From the NCBI GenBank assembly GCA_037892935.1, contig JAYXKI010000015.1:1054001-1118000 (forward strand): DNA of 64,000 nucleotides. Reading direction: 5' to 3'. Source of the stretch: Phlebopus portentosus. Its lineage: Eukaryota; Basidiomycota; Agaricomycetes; Boletales; Boletinellaceae. The notes beneath the pieces were generated by a model. That model was not told where the DNA came from. It was given only the letters and a program-made list of their open reading frames with translations, and made no database searches. Made by a program: the position numbers and the translations under genes. Of the stretch, positions 33,053 to 45,708 are shown one piece after another (position 1 is the first letter of the stretch; each line of letters begins with the position of its first letter).

Positions 33053-33089
33053 CGAAGCGAAGCGAAGGCGAAGCAAAGCAAAGCATAGC
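33053..33089. repeat. imperfect (CGAAG/CAAAG)n pentanucleotide repeat
   Basis: Copies of CGAAG grading into CAAAG and CATAG over 37 bp. Confidence 0.75.
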
Positions 33090-33523
33090 AGTAACAAGAA
33101 AGGAGAAAGGGAAAGGAAGCTCGTCAAAAAAAAAGTGTTCATCCCATTTCGGGCTTTGTAGATTCACTACTATATGCTCTCGGACTCGGTCCTATTCCTA
33201 TTCTTCCCATCCATTTGGCGCATACACGCAGTAGTAGCAGCCCAGGTCCGTTCATCCCGCTGCTATACACGCCCCTATACCTTGTTACTCACTTTTGCAC
33301 CCATATATAGAGCTATAATAAACCCGCTATCGCTATCTTTCCCACTTCTACGTGATGACGTCGTCTCCCCAACCCCCCTCTTTCCCAGCACGGCCCTCGT
33401 GTGCTGCCTTTCTCGCGTTCTCATCGCAGAGCAATTCATCTCGAAGCCAGGTTTCGAAGGTCCCGAGCCAAATGGGAGGTCCGCATGAGCCGCTATTAGG
33501 CATCGCGCCAGGGACGACCGCCA

Positions 33524-33548
33524 TCCATCATCATCATCATCATCATCA
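33524..33548. repeat. (ATC)n microsatellite
   Basis: ATC repeated about seven times. Confidence 0.85.
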
Positions 33549-36500
33549 AATAAATGGAACGAACGTAACCCGCAGAACCAGAGAGAAAAAACTTTCTTCT
33601 CTTCTCCTGTCCTTTCTTCTGAGTGGCTCGGCGGATACGATGGACAGCGACGAGAGCTGATCATTGATAGAATTAATGGAGTTCCCAGGTTTCTCTTGTC
33701 TCCAGCGTCAGCGAACACTGAACAGCCCGATTCATTTCCGAGCCCGGACGCGTTTCATTCATTCTTTTTCTTTTCTTTTTTTGATTGTCCACCTCAATGA
33801 AGGCTATTCTTAGTATCGCCCGCACCATTTGCGATCATGACTCACCGAAACATACATCTCGACTAATTTGATTACCTATCTGCCTTTCCTTTTCTTCTTG
33901 ATTTCTCGCTCTTATGCCCGCGGCGCCGGCGCGCTTATTCTTTCTCACTCATATCTTCATATCCTTACAAGTCAACAAGTTCGCCCAAATACTAAAGAGG
34001 AAAAAGAAAATACGGCAACACAAGAAGATAAGAAAGACAACGAAGCCATCTTCCTTTTATCCTCAGGGCGGTGTTTTGCACCACGTTTTTCCAGAACACA
34101 CATAACACGAAACTAGAATCTCGCATCCCCAACTGCGTACCCAAATGCGTCGGATACTCCAGAACGGGACCACATGAAGCGCGAGCCCAGACCGACCGAT
34201 GTCCTCAAGAGAAGCCACCCTCATCTAGGCGCGCTAGCCCCTCCTCCCGACGACGCGTGCCGGCGGTCGGCTTGATGCAGTGGCCTCGGGTAAGCGGTTT
34301 CTTTCTTTCCGTATCTCGTAAACGAATTCCTCGCCTATTTTGCCACGCGTTTCTCTAAGGAAGTCCACGTGGGATGTGATCCTCAATGCAGGCCACCAAA
34401 AACCCCGACGCCGGGATCCAGTACTGGTTATCTCACTACCAGTTGGAAAGAATATTATTCCTCACCGAGTTATTTTTTGCTACTTCAGACTGCAAAAGCA
34501 GGAAAAGCAGCTACATAAAATTCCATAGTAAATCTTACGCCTCAGCTCAGGTACCTAAGTGGCCACGGTCGGTTTTCCATCGCAAAACCGCATAGAGGAT
34601 ATACAGTACATTCGTACCCTGTTCCTGTTATGCACACAAGGAAAGGTACCGCGAACATTCGCTAGACCGACTACGTATTCCACCGCGCTGCAAACGCGAC
34701 CTCGCGATACGTCGCATCTCTCGCAAGGAACGCGAAAACGGAGAAAAACGGATTTTTAATTCAATTCCCCCCGGATTTCGACATAGCCTGTCTTCGCCTT
34801 TTTCCGGATGTTTTCGACAGAGAATGCCAATTTCTGATATGTCCCCTGACGCGCATCCCGCGAGAATCTACAAGAAAGGAATAGACTTGCGGAACTTTAT
34901 GCGCAGAGTATCAGCGCTGGCGTCAGTATATACGAGAGATAGCACGAACGGTCTGGAGCATTTCTCCAGTGGAGCAAGCCACCAAGCGAGCAGAGAGGTG
35001 CAATTGCAAGCATCATAAAGACGTCAATATTACACTACAGTTCTCTATCTTCAAACCTTGCGTGCCATAATTTCGTCAAATGACAACAAGCTTGGACAAC
35101 GTTGAACTCTTCTGTTCCAACAAGGTAGATGAGTTCGCAATCCCAGTCCCGTTACCTAACGTTCCAGTACTATGAAAACCTCTGAAACATTAGGCCATGA
35201 CGTGTTAGGACTATTTCCAGTCCTGAATGGAAGCAAACATGAGGAGATACAGGGAAGTTCTAACATCAAGTCAGTCCCGTCCACGTTCCGCTCGCGGGAA
35301 GGCCCAGTGCCAGTGCATGCTCACGGCAATGTGTTGATAAGATTGTAGGGGAGCGCAGCAGATGCATATCATGAATAGCTATACCAGTATTGGTGAACCA
35401 AATTTGGAGGACCGTAAATCACCAGATCATTAAGCCCCGCACGACTCGGAAGTTGCGTCTCCCAATCACGGGCGGCCTTGGATCTATCCATTCATTAGCT
35501 GTTCATAAAGACGCAATAGAAGAGAACCCATATGCATCACATAAATAGATCTGCCTCATCATAGTTGATGTAGTTGTTGCTGCAGAAAGATCATGGCGTG
35601 TCGCGGAAGAACATCTCAGAAGGGCCGGTCCTTCCTGGGCATCCGAGCGAATTTAGACGCGTAGAATAGGCAGGAGGACATTCCACCGTAGATCGAGGGT
35701 ACGTTCGATACTGACAGAACCCCGGTATCGGATAATCTTGAAAAGTTCATGGTGCAGGAAGAAGCCGATCAGTGATTCCAGTCGAAGGTCAAGTTCAGAG
35801 CAGACTCAGTTATGGTCATGCCCTTGTAGCCAGGACTTTTGTATATACAGTTCGCCATGGTTGAAAGGCACGTTTTGATTCGAAAAAGAAGGGATTCAAG
35901 TCGAGGGCGCAAATTTAATTTGCTCGTGTCTTTCGAATAATGACTGAAGATGCAAGTGTTGAGTCATAAGTAGTCTTCTCATGTCAAAAGTCGTCTCACT
36001 TAATGCATGAACAGATCATCTGAGCAAAGCATGGATAAAAGCGATGACCACGTTCCGGGCAGCAGCCAGAATAGACCCTTGAACGAGCCTCGCTGTGCTT
36101 GAAATAATCCAGTATATCCAATTGAGCCAAGGACAAGGCTCGCCTACGCTGATCCGAGTGCCACGCGTTGTACAAACAGAAAAACGGGGCCACATTGGAC
36201 CAACATACCAAGCACCCGTGACCTTTCTTGATCAGAGCGTCCCTTAGAAAAGAAAAATGCCACGTGCGCGCATATATCCACCGAAAACCAGAATTATTCA
36301 GATCGAAATGCTTCCGGTTCTTCATATGTCATACTTGAGCGAGTGTATGAGTGGCGGAAGAGATCTGAGCCGACCCCTTATCGTGAAAGCCTCCGCAGAA
36401 AGCTGATTAGGCAGAGAGATAAGCCGTGAGCACGCCAGTTGTCTCGTATTTGCTAATTGACGCGTAATAGACGAGAAGCACAGTCCTGGTGAGGGTACCT

Positions 36501-38768
36501 GCCAGCTTAATTTTGCTTCCTTAAACGCGCTAGAAGATCAAACAGATGGAAAATGCCGAGTATGTTCTGCACAAGTCAAGGCCAGCATCCTGCTGGACAT
36601 GGCAGTTGATGCTGCGGTCAACATAGAACATAACAGCCCGTCAACCGCGGAGATCAGCAGTTCCCAAGAAAATTATTTTACCGTGGTCAACAGAGCTCGA
36701 AAGGTGTGAGCTCGATGCCGGGCACATATATGTAGCGCGTCGCATGTTCACGCACGTTCGCAAGGTCTTTCAAATGGTGGCGCATTGTAATGTTGCCGCA
36801 GGATTGACGCCATCAAGCACGAATCATCCGTGTGTGAGTCCGATTCAACTATAGATCGTGCGGTCTTCCTGCGGCCCACGCTAGTCAGCGAGAAGAGCTT
36901 CTGTGGCACCAAGCTGGGACGGTCGCTTTCAGGCAGTGTGGAGCCGATAACAGAAGCGAGGGTAAAGTGCCTGAATGGTTCTTTGATGATACGACGAATT
37001 TGACCAGTCAGGTCTCGCAATACTGAATAAACAATGCGCGAGAGAATGACTTGTATATCATGTAGATTGCAGAGCTAAATTTTTGTTAGTATCAAAGAGA
37101 GAAAGCGGAGAGCAGATATACGCAGAAGAGTAAAATCCGGTACGAGCGAAGGTTCCTTGTCCAGCCCCTAGGTGTATTGAGAGCGAAATGAAGAGCGATG
37201 ATGCAATTGCCCAAACACGTACACGCTTATCTTCTGCTTCCCGGCTTCTCAAATTCATAATTGCAACGTCGCCGCTCTAAAGCGCGGAATATGCAATAGC
37301 ATGAATCATCATACGAATCGGAGGAAGTTGTAAAGACACATGGGGAACGAAATCTGTACGGGCGCATATACAGTTTCATAGTGCCGACTTGGGATACTCG
37401 CAGGCTCTCTAACCCGGTGCGTCTGCTTCCTGTCTTCCCTGCTCGACCTTTTCGCTCGTACGTATACCCAGGATAGACTCGGATATCCGGCCTCGACCAG
37501 GTCACGAACCAGACACCCTGGACCCAAGACGTCATGATCGGTAAGAAAAGGAAGGAGAGCAGTCTGTTCAATGCTTGAATTTGATAGTAACAGATACCAG
37601 TTGAAGGACCGCCAATCCGCCAAACTTGGTAGATATCCAACACCATCGCATGGCCAAGAGACCGATAGACCGAGTGCATCGATATTCTTCCATAACTATA
37701 GGGAGGAGTCCGCGTACTCCGAGATGCTGTTGACTTAGTGAGAATCACCGTCTATAAACGAGCTGAGCCGCGTTTCCTTGCTTCGAGAGCCTACCACTCA
37801 TTGATATTCATATCAACGCATCTTCTAACTGTTTTGACACGTTCTAAACGTGGAACCGCGTTTTCAACATGTCATCACGTTGCTCCCGCCGCTCCATCAC
37901 CTGCACCCACCTTCTAAGCACTGGCAGCAGAGAAGTGGGACGCAGCCCTGCCTTGCTCAGCGTGGTCTAGAAGCACCGACTTTCTGGGGTTTCCTCTGTG
38001 GCGCGTAAACGATGAAAGCACACGACCGAGGGTGTGCGCGCGACGATGGATACGGTTCTGTGGGTCCTGCGCAGTCGCCCCTGAGCTGAAAACGTTACTC
38101 GAGGCCCCGTACGTGTTTCTGTTCTGCAACGCCACGACGGTAAATTGGTAGGAGAAGATTCGAAGGCGATGACGGAGTCCGAGTCCGACAAAGTTGAACT
38201 TTGCCTGCGCGTACTTGCTTTAGCGAGGGAAGATCCTGAATCCAGAGATCTAGAAGGCATATGCGGCAGACGGAAAGCTGTGTAGTTAGGTCCGTGTACG
38301 TGTACAGTACTCGAGGTGTTGAGAAGCTTGTGTCCGTCGAGCGCGCGGCAAAATTTGCTAGACATGAGGCTCGAATGCTATTGTGTCTTGCTAGAAGAGC
38401 ACAACGAGTACTCTGACGAGGTCTAATGAAATCAGGTTATCAGATCGTATCAAGCACATTGGACATCTCCGGACTGAATAGGCGCAGAAGAGAGTGGGAA
38501 GCAGGATTATTGAGTGGGTACAGCCGGAGAATTGAAGGGATGCCACTGAAGATTGACTGGATGCAGCATGTGAAACACGTAAATTTTCAGCGGGGTTCGG
38601 TAGCAACATCCGCCGAGTATACGTTGTAAACCAAGAGATACTTGTCTTTCTTTCGCTTCATTTGAAAGGCGTCGATGTTATGGTCAAGTACAAGATGGGT
38701 TATTGCAGGGCAGGTTAAACGGGAATTATGTTAAGGCACGTGACTTGTGACCTAACCACGTCCGTGAT

Positions 38769-41274
38769 TTCCCTTACCCCATTCGTATTCACAACATCTG
38801 GTGAGTATCTTGCTTCTCTTCCTAAAGCATACCATGTTCTTATGTCGAATTCAGGCATGTACGCCAATTCGACTGGTAACATGAATTCATCTCTGTCCCA
38901 CCAATCTTCGACACAGAAATATTCGTCATTTACTCTGGTAACCTGGAACCGTTTCGAAATGCCATACTGGTGTTTCCATTTCTTGACGCATTTTCGGTCA
39001 AATGGGTAAGGTATCCCATTTTTCAAGCATTCAATCGCACCATAACTGAACGCATCCTTATATTCCCATGGTTTCTTTCCATTGCAACGTATCATTCTTG
39101 GTTTGGTGAATTTCCCTGTGTGATGTTTCAATGGTTTGACATTCAATTCGCGTTCTGATGCATTTGACTGATAGGTTACAAAATGGTTGGTGTTTAGTAG
39201 ATCCGTTCGAGACAAGCGGAACATGTCTCGTATGAGTTCGTAACTCATCGGATCGCTCTCCAACTCATCATCAGGTTCGTCGTATTCGGTCTCGTCAACA
39301 TATATCATTGAAATGATTGTATGTTGTCCGGCTGATCGTCAGCTCCTTGTGTAACCACTTCCAGGTCTAGGTACTGTTCGTCTCGATTCATCGAACGAAG
39401 CTTGTCCAACGCTGCGTAATTGACAGTTACTGCGTTGGAGGTGCTCGTAGCGTCGTTTCCATTTTGACAGTACTCTTAGTTGGGCAATCTTTCGCCATGT
39501 GTCCAACTTGCTCGCATATGAAACATTGATTTTTAGCTCGCATTTCATCCAGTTTTTTTTCTCCTTACTCCATTTCTTTACATGGATTCTCGGTCTTTGG
39601 ACGTCTATCTTTCTTAGGTGTTTCCTTTCTTCTTATTTCTCTCGTCTCTGTCCTTATACTTTGCATTATTAGGGCGGCATCGTTTGTGCTGTTAGCACTA
39701 ACATTCCGATGAGACAGTTTTGCACGTGATCGTTCGCTTTCCTCAAACTCAGACGTCTGTTCTTCCATGGCTGCTTGCCTTTGACATTTGGGAAGTGTTT
39801 ACGTTCTTCTGGACGTTCAGAACGTAAATTTTGCTGACTATAATTTTTGGTATAAATTCCCTCGTGCCATTTTACACCAATTTGCTTCGTTAGCTCGTTC
39901 GATGCTGTCCAGTCGATCATGCAGATCTTCGTAAGACACAGTATCGGGACTCAAGTTATCTAGACGCAATTGTCTTTGATATTCGGGATGTAAGCCTTCC
40001 CATACTCTGCGAATCAATTCCCTAGTTGAATATCTCCCAGGTTTTCGGCCATGACTTCCATTTCATACAAATATTTTTGTATATCTTTGCGTCCTTGTCT
40101 CATACGCTGGAATTGTCTTCGTAAGTCCTCAGAATAATTTGTTGGAAAGCAGTAATTGCTTAACTCGTGTAGAACTTCGACAAAGTCCATTTTGGTCTTC
40201 AATACCTACTTTCTGGCGATAAAACTCCATTGCTTTACCTTCTAAGAAACTAGGTAAGACACCTACTTGTTGTCTTGGAAGTCTTTCTAACCCTGTTTGG
40301 CGCATATACAAGTTTGTTTCGACCACAAACTTATTAAATTTGGTCAAGTTGGCTTCTCCATCGTACGGGGTAGGTGGAATCGCTTTTACTCCTTGAGATT
40401 GAATTTTGAGGAGTAACATGTTCTTCTTCCATCTACGTTTAGCTCGTTTCTTCTTGGATTTGGTATGTTCCGAATCACTCGAATTAATACTTGAGGGTTC
40501 CATTAACGTATCATCACTCGAATAATCAGAATCATCTGATGAAGAGCTAGACGAACTACTTGGATTACTTGAAGATGGGCTGGTAGGTTTACGAGACGAT
40601 CGACGAATTGCTTGTTTGAGAAAACTCTGATGACCTAAATTCTCAGAAGGCTTGATTGACGCGAAACGACCTGTATGTCGTTCTTTCTTCTCTTTCTCAT
40701 GTCTTTTGTCTCGCTTTTCCCTATTCTTGGCTTTCTTGGTCTCTTGTACTCGGGACTTGTGTCTTCCAGCAAGAATGGCTATTTTTCGTACCGACTGTCT
40801 GGGTCCATCAAGCTCACTATCAGATAATTCATCTGATAGTTTGCTTTCGTTGCCTGTGTCCGAGTCTTTGGGTGCCTTGCCTCGTCTCTTGTCATCCGAG
40901 CTCTCATCGGAACTGTGATCCGGACTTCCTGGGGGTCCTCTGTGGAATTGACGCGTGCTATACTCGTGTCTGTCCCCGTGTTCACTTGGATCTCGCTTGA
41001 TGTTCTTCTCCTTCTTTCGGTCGAATTCCCTATTGTGCTCCTTACTAGGCGATCTGGATTTGGACTTGTACCGACGATGAGTTCTCTGTTTTTCTTTCTT
41101 TTCCTTTTCAATTAGCTGGTCAGGAGATGAGGCATCCCAGGTAGACGGTCCGGCGTATCCTGAGCGAAAGGTCTGCATGCGTGCCTCTTTGGCACGCATT
41201 CTCTCCTCTTCTTGTTCTTGCATACGTCTGAACTTGATTGCCTGAAGGTACTCCATCTGCTGATCTATATCGGA
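38769..41274 (-). mobile_element. inverted internal fragment of the Gypsy element (gag part, no LTRs)
   Basis: 2,506 bp on the minus strand that match positions 20879-23383 of the complete element almost base for base. Left and right ends are abrupt: similarity stops after GGGGTAAGGGAA on one side and at TCCGATATAG on the other, with no LTR, no terminal repeat and no target duplication that I can see. The copy is broken by small indels: one A lost from an AAAAA run (near 40192), one T lost near 40030, extra As near 39555, and other changes around 39300-39500, so gag is split into several frames. A gag-coding stretch (41256-40129) remains open. It must stem from a sister copy of the intact element by deletion or template-switch type events (inference). 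Confidence 0.93.
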
Positions 41275-41319
41275 ACGACGGTGCTCTCATCGTCCTCTCT
41301 CCGTCGCGTCGTCGTGATA

Positions 41320-42108
41320 ATGCTGAGCACTCGTTTCGTCGGCCTTGCGCCTGCTCTTAGGCGCACTACCTTCGCACCCGCTCTCGGTGAGAAATTCTGT
41401 ATATGAAAATCATTGCAATCAATGACTCTGGATGTAGCGGCGCGAAACCATACCGTCTTGCGGAACGCTGTGTTCAAGCGGTGAGCACCGACTTGTTCGA
41501 GTCCTAAGTTTGTGGATTCTAACATACTTGTTGCTTAGAGGAATTCAAATTGAATTTAAGCCTCCTTCACAGGCGACTGAAGTTCTGAATTCTCAGCGTC
41601 TCAAGCGTCCGTCGAGCCCGCATTTCACTATCTACCAACCGCAACTCACCTGGGTCGGGTCGATCGCCAATCGTGTCACCGGAACAGGTCTCAGTGTTTG
41701 TGCGTTTTCCCACTAATGGTCTGGCTTAGATGCACTTACTGACATTTTGTCTTAAATAATAATCCATTAGTATTATATGGATTTACTATCTCCTACGTCG
41801 TCTTCCCTCTTTTCGGCGCCCCTTTCAGTAGCGTGGATATCGTAAACTTGGTCTCTGCGCTTCCAGAAGGTATCAAGTATGCTGGGAAAACTCTTCTTGC
41901 TGCGCCATTCGCTTTCCACGCCTGGAACGGTATCCGTCATCTTGCATGGGATAGCGGAAAATGTAAGTTGGCATTTACACACCTTGCAGCTGATCAACTT
42001 GTCCTTATACGCTTCATTGCAGTTTTGACTCTGAAGGGCGCATATGCAACTGGTTACGCAGTCCTCGGAGCTACAGCGGTGACAACTGTAGCGCTAGTGC
42101 TCATGTAA
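41320..42108 (+). CDS. SDH3: succinate dehydrogenase cytochrome b560 subunit
   Basis: Exons 41320-41386, 41438-41480, 41539-41699, 41771-41962 and 42023-42108 give 182 residues. This is the heme- and ubiquinone-binding membrane subunit of mitochondrial complex II. After an Arg-rich mitochondrial leader (MLSTRFVGLAPALRR) come the family signatures LNSQRLKRPSSPHFTIYQPQ, LTWVGSIANRVTGTGLSVLL (quinone-site Ser and Arg), then LLYGFTISYVVFPLFG, and helix 2-3 with APFAFHAWNGIRHLAWDSGK, containing the heme-ligand His region; a last helix (YAVLGATAVTTVALVLM) ends the protein. Length is normal and the frame is intact. The start codon lies only 45 bp downstream of the inverted retrotransposon fragment, so the native promoter has been displaced or replaced. 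Confidence 0.93.
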
Positions 42109-43174
42109 TGCTATGTCCTCCTCGCCTTTCACCTGTAAAAATGACTAGACAACGAAATCCGAGAAGCATTATCAAATTTCACGTCGGACTTAGAACGCTC
42201 CAAAATCTGGGCACAATGCGTTGTGTTGGTAGCATTGACTTGACGCAGGCCAAAAACTCCATAGCTACCTCAAGATTCTAAAGAACAGACTGCAATGTTT
42301 TAGTGTCGTGCTTTGACGTAGTGAGATGGACGGAACACAAAGTGTGGCTTGGCTTGCCCGTTCATTCGTAAGATGAATCCAAGGCAAGACGTTTTTCTTT
42401 GATGCGAGACGGAACTGACGAGAACGTTTCCGGCGACCTACATCTTCATATTCCCGAAGAGCCGGGGGTAGATACATCTTCCCTCCGTACGCCTGCTAGG
42501 TGCAAATGCTAATTCATTTCGCTACGAAAATGCTTTTCCAGTAGCAACAGGACGTGGCCACTGACATTCAGAACAAATCAGTCAGCACCCGGGAATGACT
42601 CGGCTAGGACGGTGATTATGAGCTTGATTTAATCTTGTCAGTGTCAATTCGTTGCTACGTCCGAGGTAGCTGGGATGACTGCAACAGATACCTGAAACGC
42701 CTTGAATTTCAGCAAGATGGGGCGAGCCTTTTGAAGTATTTGGAGTTTGCAGAACGTCATTCTGTCCTAAAGCCAGTATGGACCGCATCAATCCTGCGTA
42801 CGTTTACACGTAATTTTAATGTTCGTTGTCACCTACTTGAGCATACCTCTCAGTACACGTAAGGTGAGCTCAGGACTTCATAGTATACATCGGTTCTTTT
42901 TCGTTTACAACTTGATCCTTATTGTCCATACGATGGTCCTGCAATAGTCATACAGCTCCACTCCCGAGTACAAAAATCGCACATGAAAGACTTCTGTCTT
43001 GATCCGTACAAAGAAATGTCATCTCCGCTAAAGCCTTGTTTTGCTCATACCCAAGTGGTGAAGTGCTCGACGGCGCGTTTCATTACATCCTTCGCATGGT
43101 TCCTCTCTGTGAAACTGTAAACAAAATCCCATCAGACGCCTTCGCTGAGGAAAGAGCTACTGAGGAACTACGAT
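42109..43174. other. intergenic, no gene recognised
   Basis: Between SDH3 and the S9 pseudogene. A 70-codon minus-strand frame at 42265-42477 (starts MYLPPALREYEDVGRRKRS) looks basic and slightly gene-like, but has no partner exon or known domain. Confidence 0.4.
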
Positions 43175-45281
43175 CAGATGCGGTTCCCTCGGATAAATTA
43201 CGAGCTGATGCCGCTCAGGGTATTTAGAACGGCGGCGCAAGCCACGCAAGAATGCAATGCCCTGTGACGCGGGCACTCGCTCATCTTTCTCTCCGTGCAA
43301 AATAAGCATAGCCGTCTCGAGATCCGCTACGTGTCCGATCGGATTTCCGCGAATATCAGAACGCTGACTTACGTCCGGCGTATCTCAAGGGGCACATCCT
43401 CCAAGGTCAGCCTTTCCAATAAAAAAGAGGCGCAGATAGTTAGAAATTAGATCCGGGGAGTTAACTCTGTACATACTTCGAAATCCGGAAGGTCTGATGT
43501 AGCTGTCAACATGCCCCAGTCGCTCACACCAGCACCCATGACGCCGGCCTTGGATCGTTTCTTTGTCTTCACTACGCCCCATGCTGTCAAGAATCCGCCT
43601 CGCAATCACTCATCACTCCAGTCAATGGTACCCATTCCTCCATGAGCCGCGCGTGCAAACTTTGAACCACGGCCTTGTCCTAAGGTCGTCGGAAGAATGA
43701 GCTAGATGTCTGGGGTTCAAACGACAACCACACGTATATCTAAGACATACCTCAACGATAGTTGTGTGAGATGACCAGATATCCCTGGGCGGCGAGAAGA
43801 TGGTGCCAATTATAATAGGAAGGGGAATATCCAAATGTAACGCGCCTGTTCATGATTAGATCCGAATGCAACTCGTAAGGCATTAGATAACTAACGAATA
43901 AGGACCTGAAGAATAAGTTAGAAAAACAGTCTTCAGTAATCTCTGGGTAGCTACCGCTTGAATTACCGCCGTGGATAAGCATGATTGTAGGATACGGCAA
44001 GATCGCCTTTGCATTCTTATTTTCAGCCGGAAATGTCATGATACCATTTACTATTTAGCCACGTCCGGTCTTTGGCGAGCCAACGAGTTAGTTCGCTATG
44101 CATATTCGGGCCTTCCACTATCCAATTGAGATGCGATGATAACTTTGTGGTAAGGCCGAGCTCGATATGATCCGAGGTACCCGTCCATACGTTGAGGGGA
44201 TCAATGTTTACCGCCGAACTTTTGATTGCTGCAAGGAGGAACCTTCCATCTGCCAACCTTCGAGCGTCCCACGAGTTCTTTTCGAGAGCCTCGTTGTAGG
44301 TGCGAAATAATACCGTGTAATCCATAGTATCCGACTCAAGAGCACGAGGAACGTCAATTTTCGTCTCCATGCTATCCGCAATTTCGACAGCGAAAAGTCC
44401 GCCGTCCCTCATATCGACAAGGCGGACAGCATCATCGTCCTTGCCGTACAGCTGCTCTATCTTGGTAAAATCCTCCGAAGAGTGGATGAAAACCGATTTT
44501 GAATCAGAAATGCGGCCTGGTTCGTAGCTTTGAATATCAACTATTTCCCCCGTTGGTAGGAGACATGGTCCTGATAGGGAACGTGAATACCTTCCAATGA
44601 CCTCTGGTTAGGCTTCAACTGAGACTGAGATACGCTTCAATACGGCCTCTTCTTGGGTGAACTCCAACGCAGAGTTCTTTCTCGATAGATAGACCAGGGA
44701 TTTACTATCGGATGACCACAGAAACCGATCGACGTGATGATTTTGAGCCGCTTCAAAAGTCCGCACATCTCCAGTCTAAAGCTGTAAAACCTGAGACGGT
44801 TGAAACTACGCTTATCGCCGAATACCTGTGCATCGTCTTTCTCTTTTTTACGTCGTTCGTCTTCGGGTGTTGCTTCGTTGGCACTCGTGAATGCGACGTA
44901 GCGTCCATCAGGAGATACATCAAATTCGGAGACTCTACGTTTGTTCTCCTTGCCGAACAGTGGATGCACTTCGCCTCCCTGTAATTCGATTAACCTCCGG
45001 CTTTATGACGATCCGATAGAAAGAGTATCCTCTTGCCGTCCGGGTGGAATCGAGCTGCGTAGTCATTGAAGAGACCCGAAGTAAACTGCGACGCACTTTT
45101 CAGCGCGATCAACTTCACCTAGCCAGATAGCGCACGTCTGGTGCTCGCCAGATTTATAGAGAGGCTTCACGTGGTATAGTAACTGCTTCGCATAAGGCGA
45201 GAGCTTGACGTCGAATAAACATTCAGAACTGGCAATATTTTCTGGCGCGAACGCGATTTCCTGCTCTTCCTTCTTAGGCAT
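43175..45281 (-). pseudogene. S9 prolyl-oligopeptidase-family peptidase, broken
   Basis: Reads from ATG at 45281 (MPKKEEQEIAFAPENIASS) through beta-propeller pieces (FNDYAARFHPDGKRILFLSD, VSEFDVSPDGRYVAFTSA, FLWSSDSKSLVYLS) into the alpha/beta-hydrolase part (YPTIMLIHGG, VTFGYSPSYYNWHHLLAAQG, AAHGGMGTIDWSDE, GGFLTAWGVVK, AGVMGAGVSDWG, then LILHGEKDERVPASQ). Relatives are cytosolic acylaminoacyl-peptidase or DPP-V-like enzymes. Lesions: after WSDE the frame meets TGA and about 40 residues are missing, including the GWSQGG nucleophile elbow with the catalytic Ser; a TGA stands where Trp is expected in LGGCAP-DTPD (near 43400); the end breaks off after REPH, at the catalytic His. Several ordinary introns are still recognisable. 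It cannot make an active enzyme. Confidence 0.85.
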
Positions 45282-45708
45282 ATTGGAGATCCAAAAATTG
45301 AAGCAAAAGGAACTGAACTGCCACAGCAGATGCTGCTGATGGCGTATAAGCTTGTGGTAGGTGAGCTGAAATTTAGGTTGTGTGAGAGTCTCTATACACT
45401 TCGATCTGAGATTCAAAATCCTCGCTTTATTCCGACTGACTTCCAGTCGCAGTAATCGCGAAACCAACGGAAATTATTGAGTAAAGAATAAGTGAAAGAA
45501 ACAATATCGAAAATGATGGTTAAGAACGAGAACGATTCTGGAGTGGTGCTGTTTGAATCCGGTAGAAGAAAACTTCCTTGTAAATGAGATGAAATATAGA
45601 TGCAATGTTACATGAAAGTGATAGCGCATAAGTACGTGTAGCTCGTTAAGTCATAGAAGGATCGTACAAGGGGAAAGCGAAGAACTTAAGAAAGGGAGGG
45701 AAGGAAAA
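45282..45708. other. intergenic
   Basis: Short gap upstream of the S9 pseudogene and downstream of the acidic-protein gene. No feature seen. Confidence 0.4.

Larger units (their letters stand above)
32276..38768. other. 6.5 kb without a recognised gene
   Basis: Left part (32276-34800) is rich in simple repeats and poly-purine or poly-pyrimidine tracts. The right part (35000-38700) is of more balanced composition, with open frames on the minus strand at 35996-36325 (has WHFSFLRDALIKKGHGCLVC), 37227-37748 and 37967-38365. None shows a domain I can name, and neighbouring frames do not join convincingly. Decayed genes or species-specific genes are both possible. Confidence 0.4.

Noticed and set aside
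40652..41000. plus-strand frames within the retrotransposon fragment
   Set aside because: The same frames occur antisense to gag in the complete element (21153-21501); they are shadows of the basic gag region.
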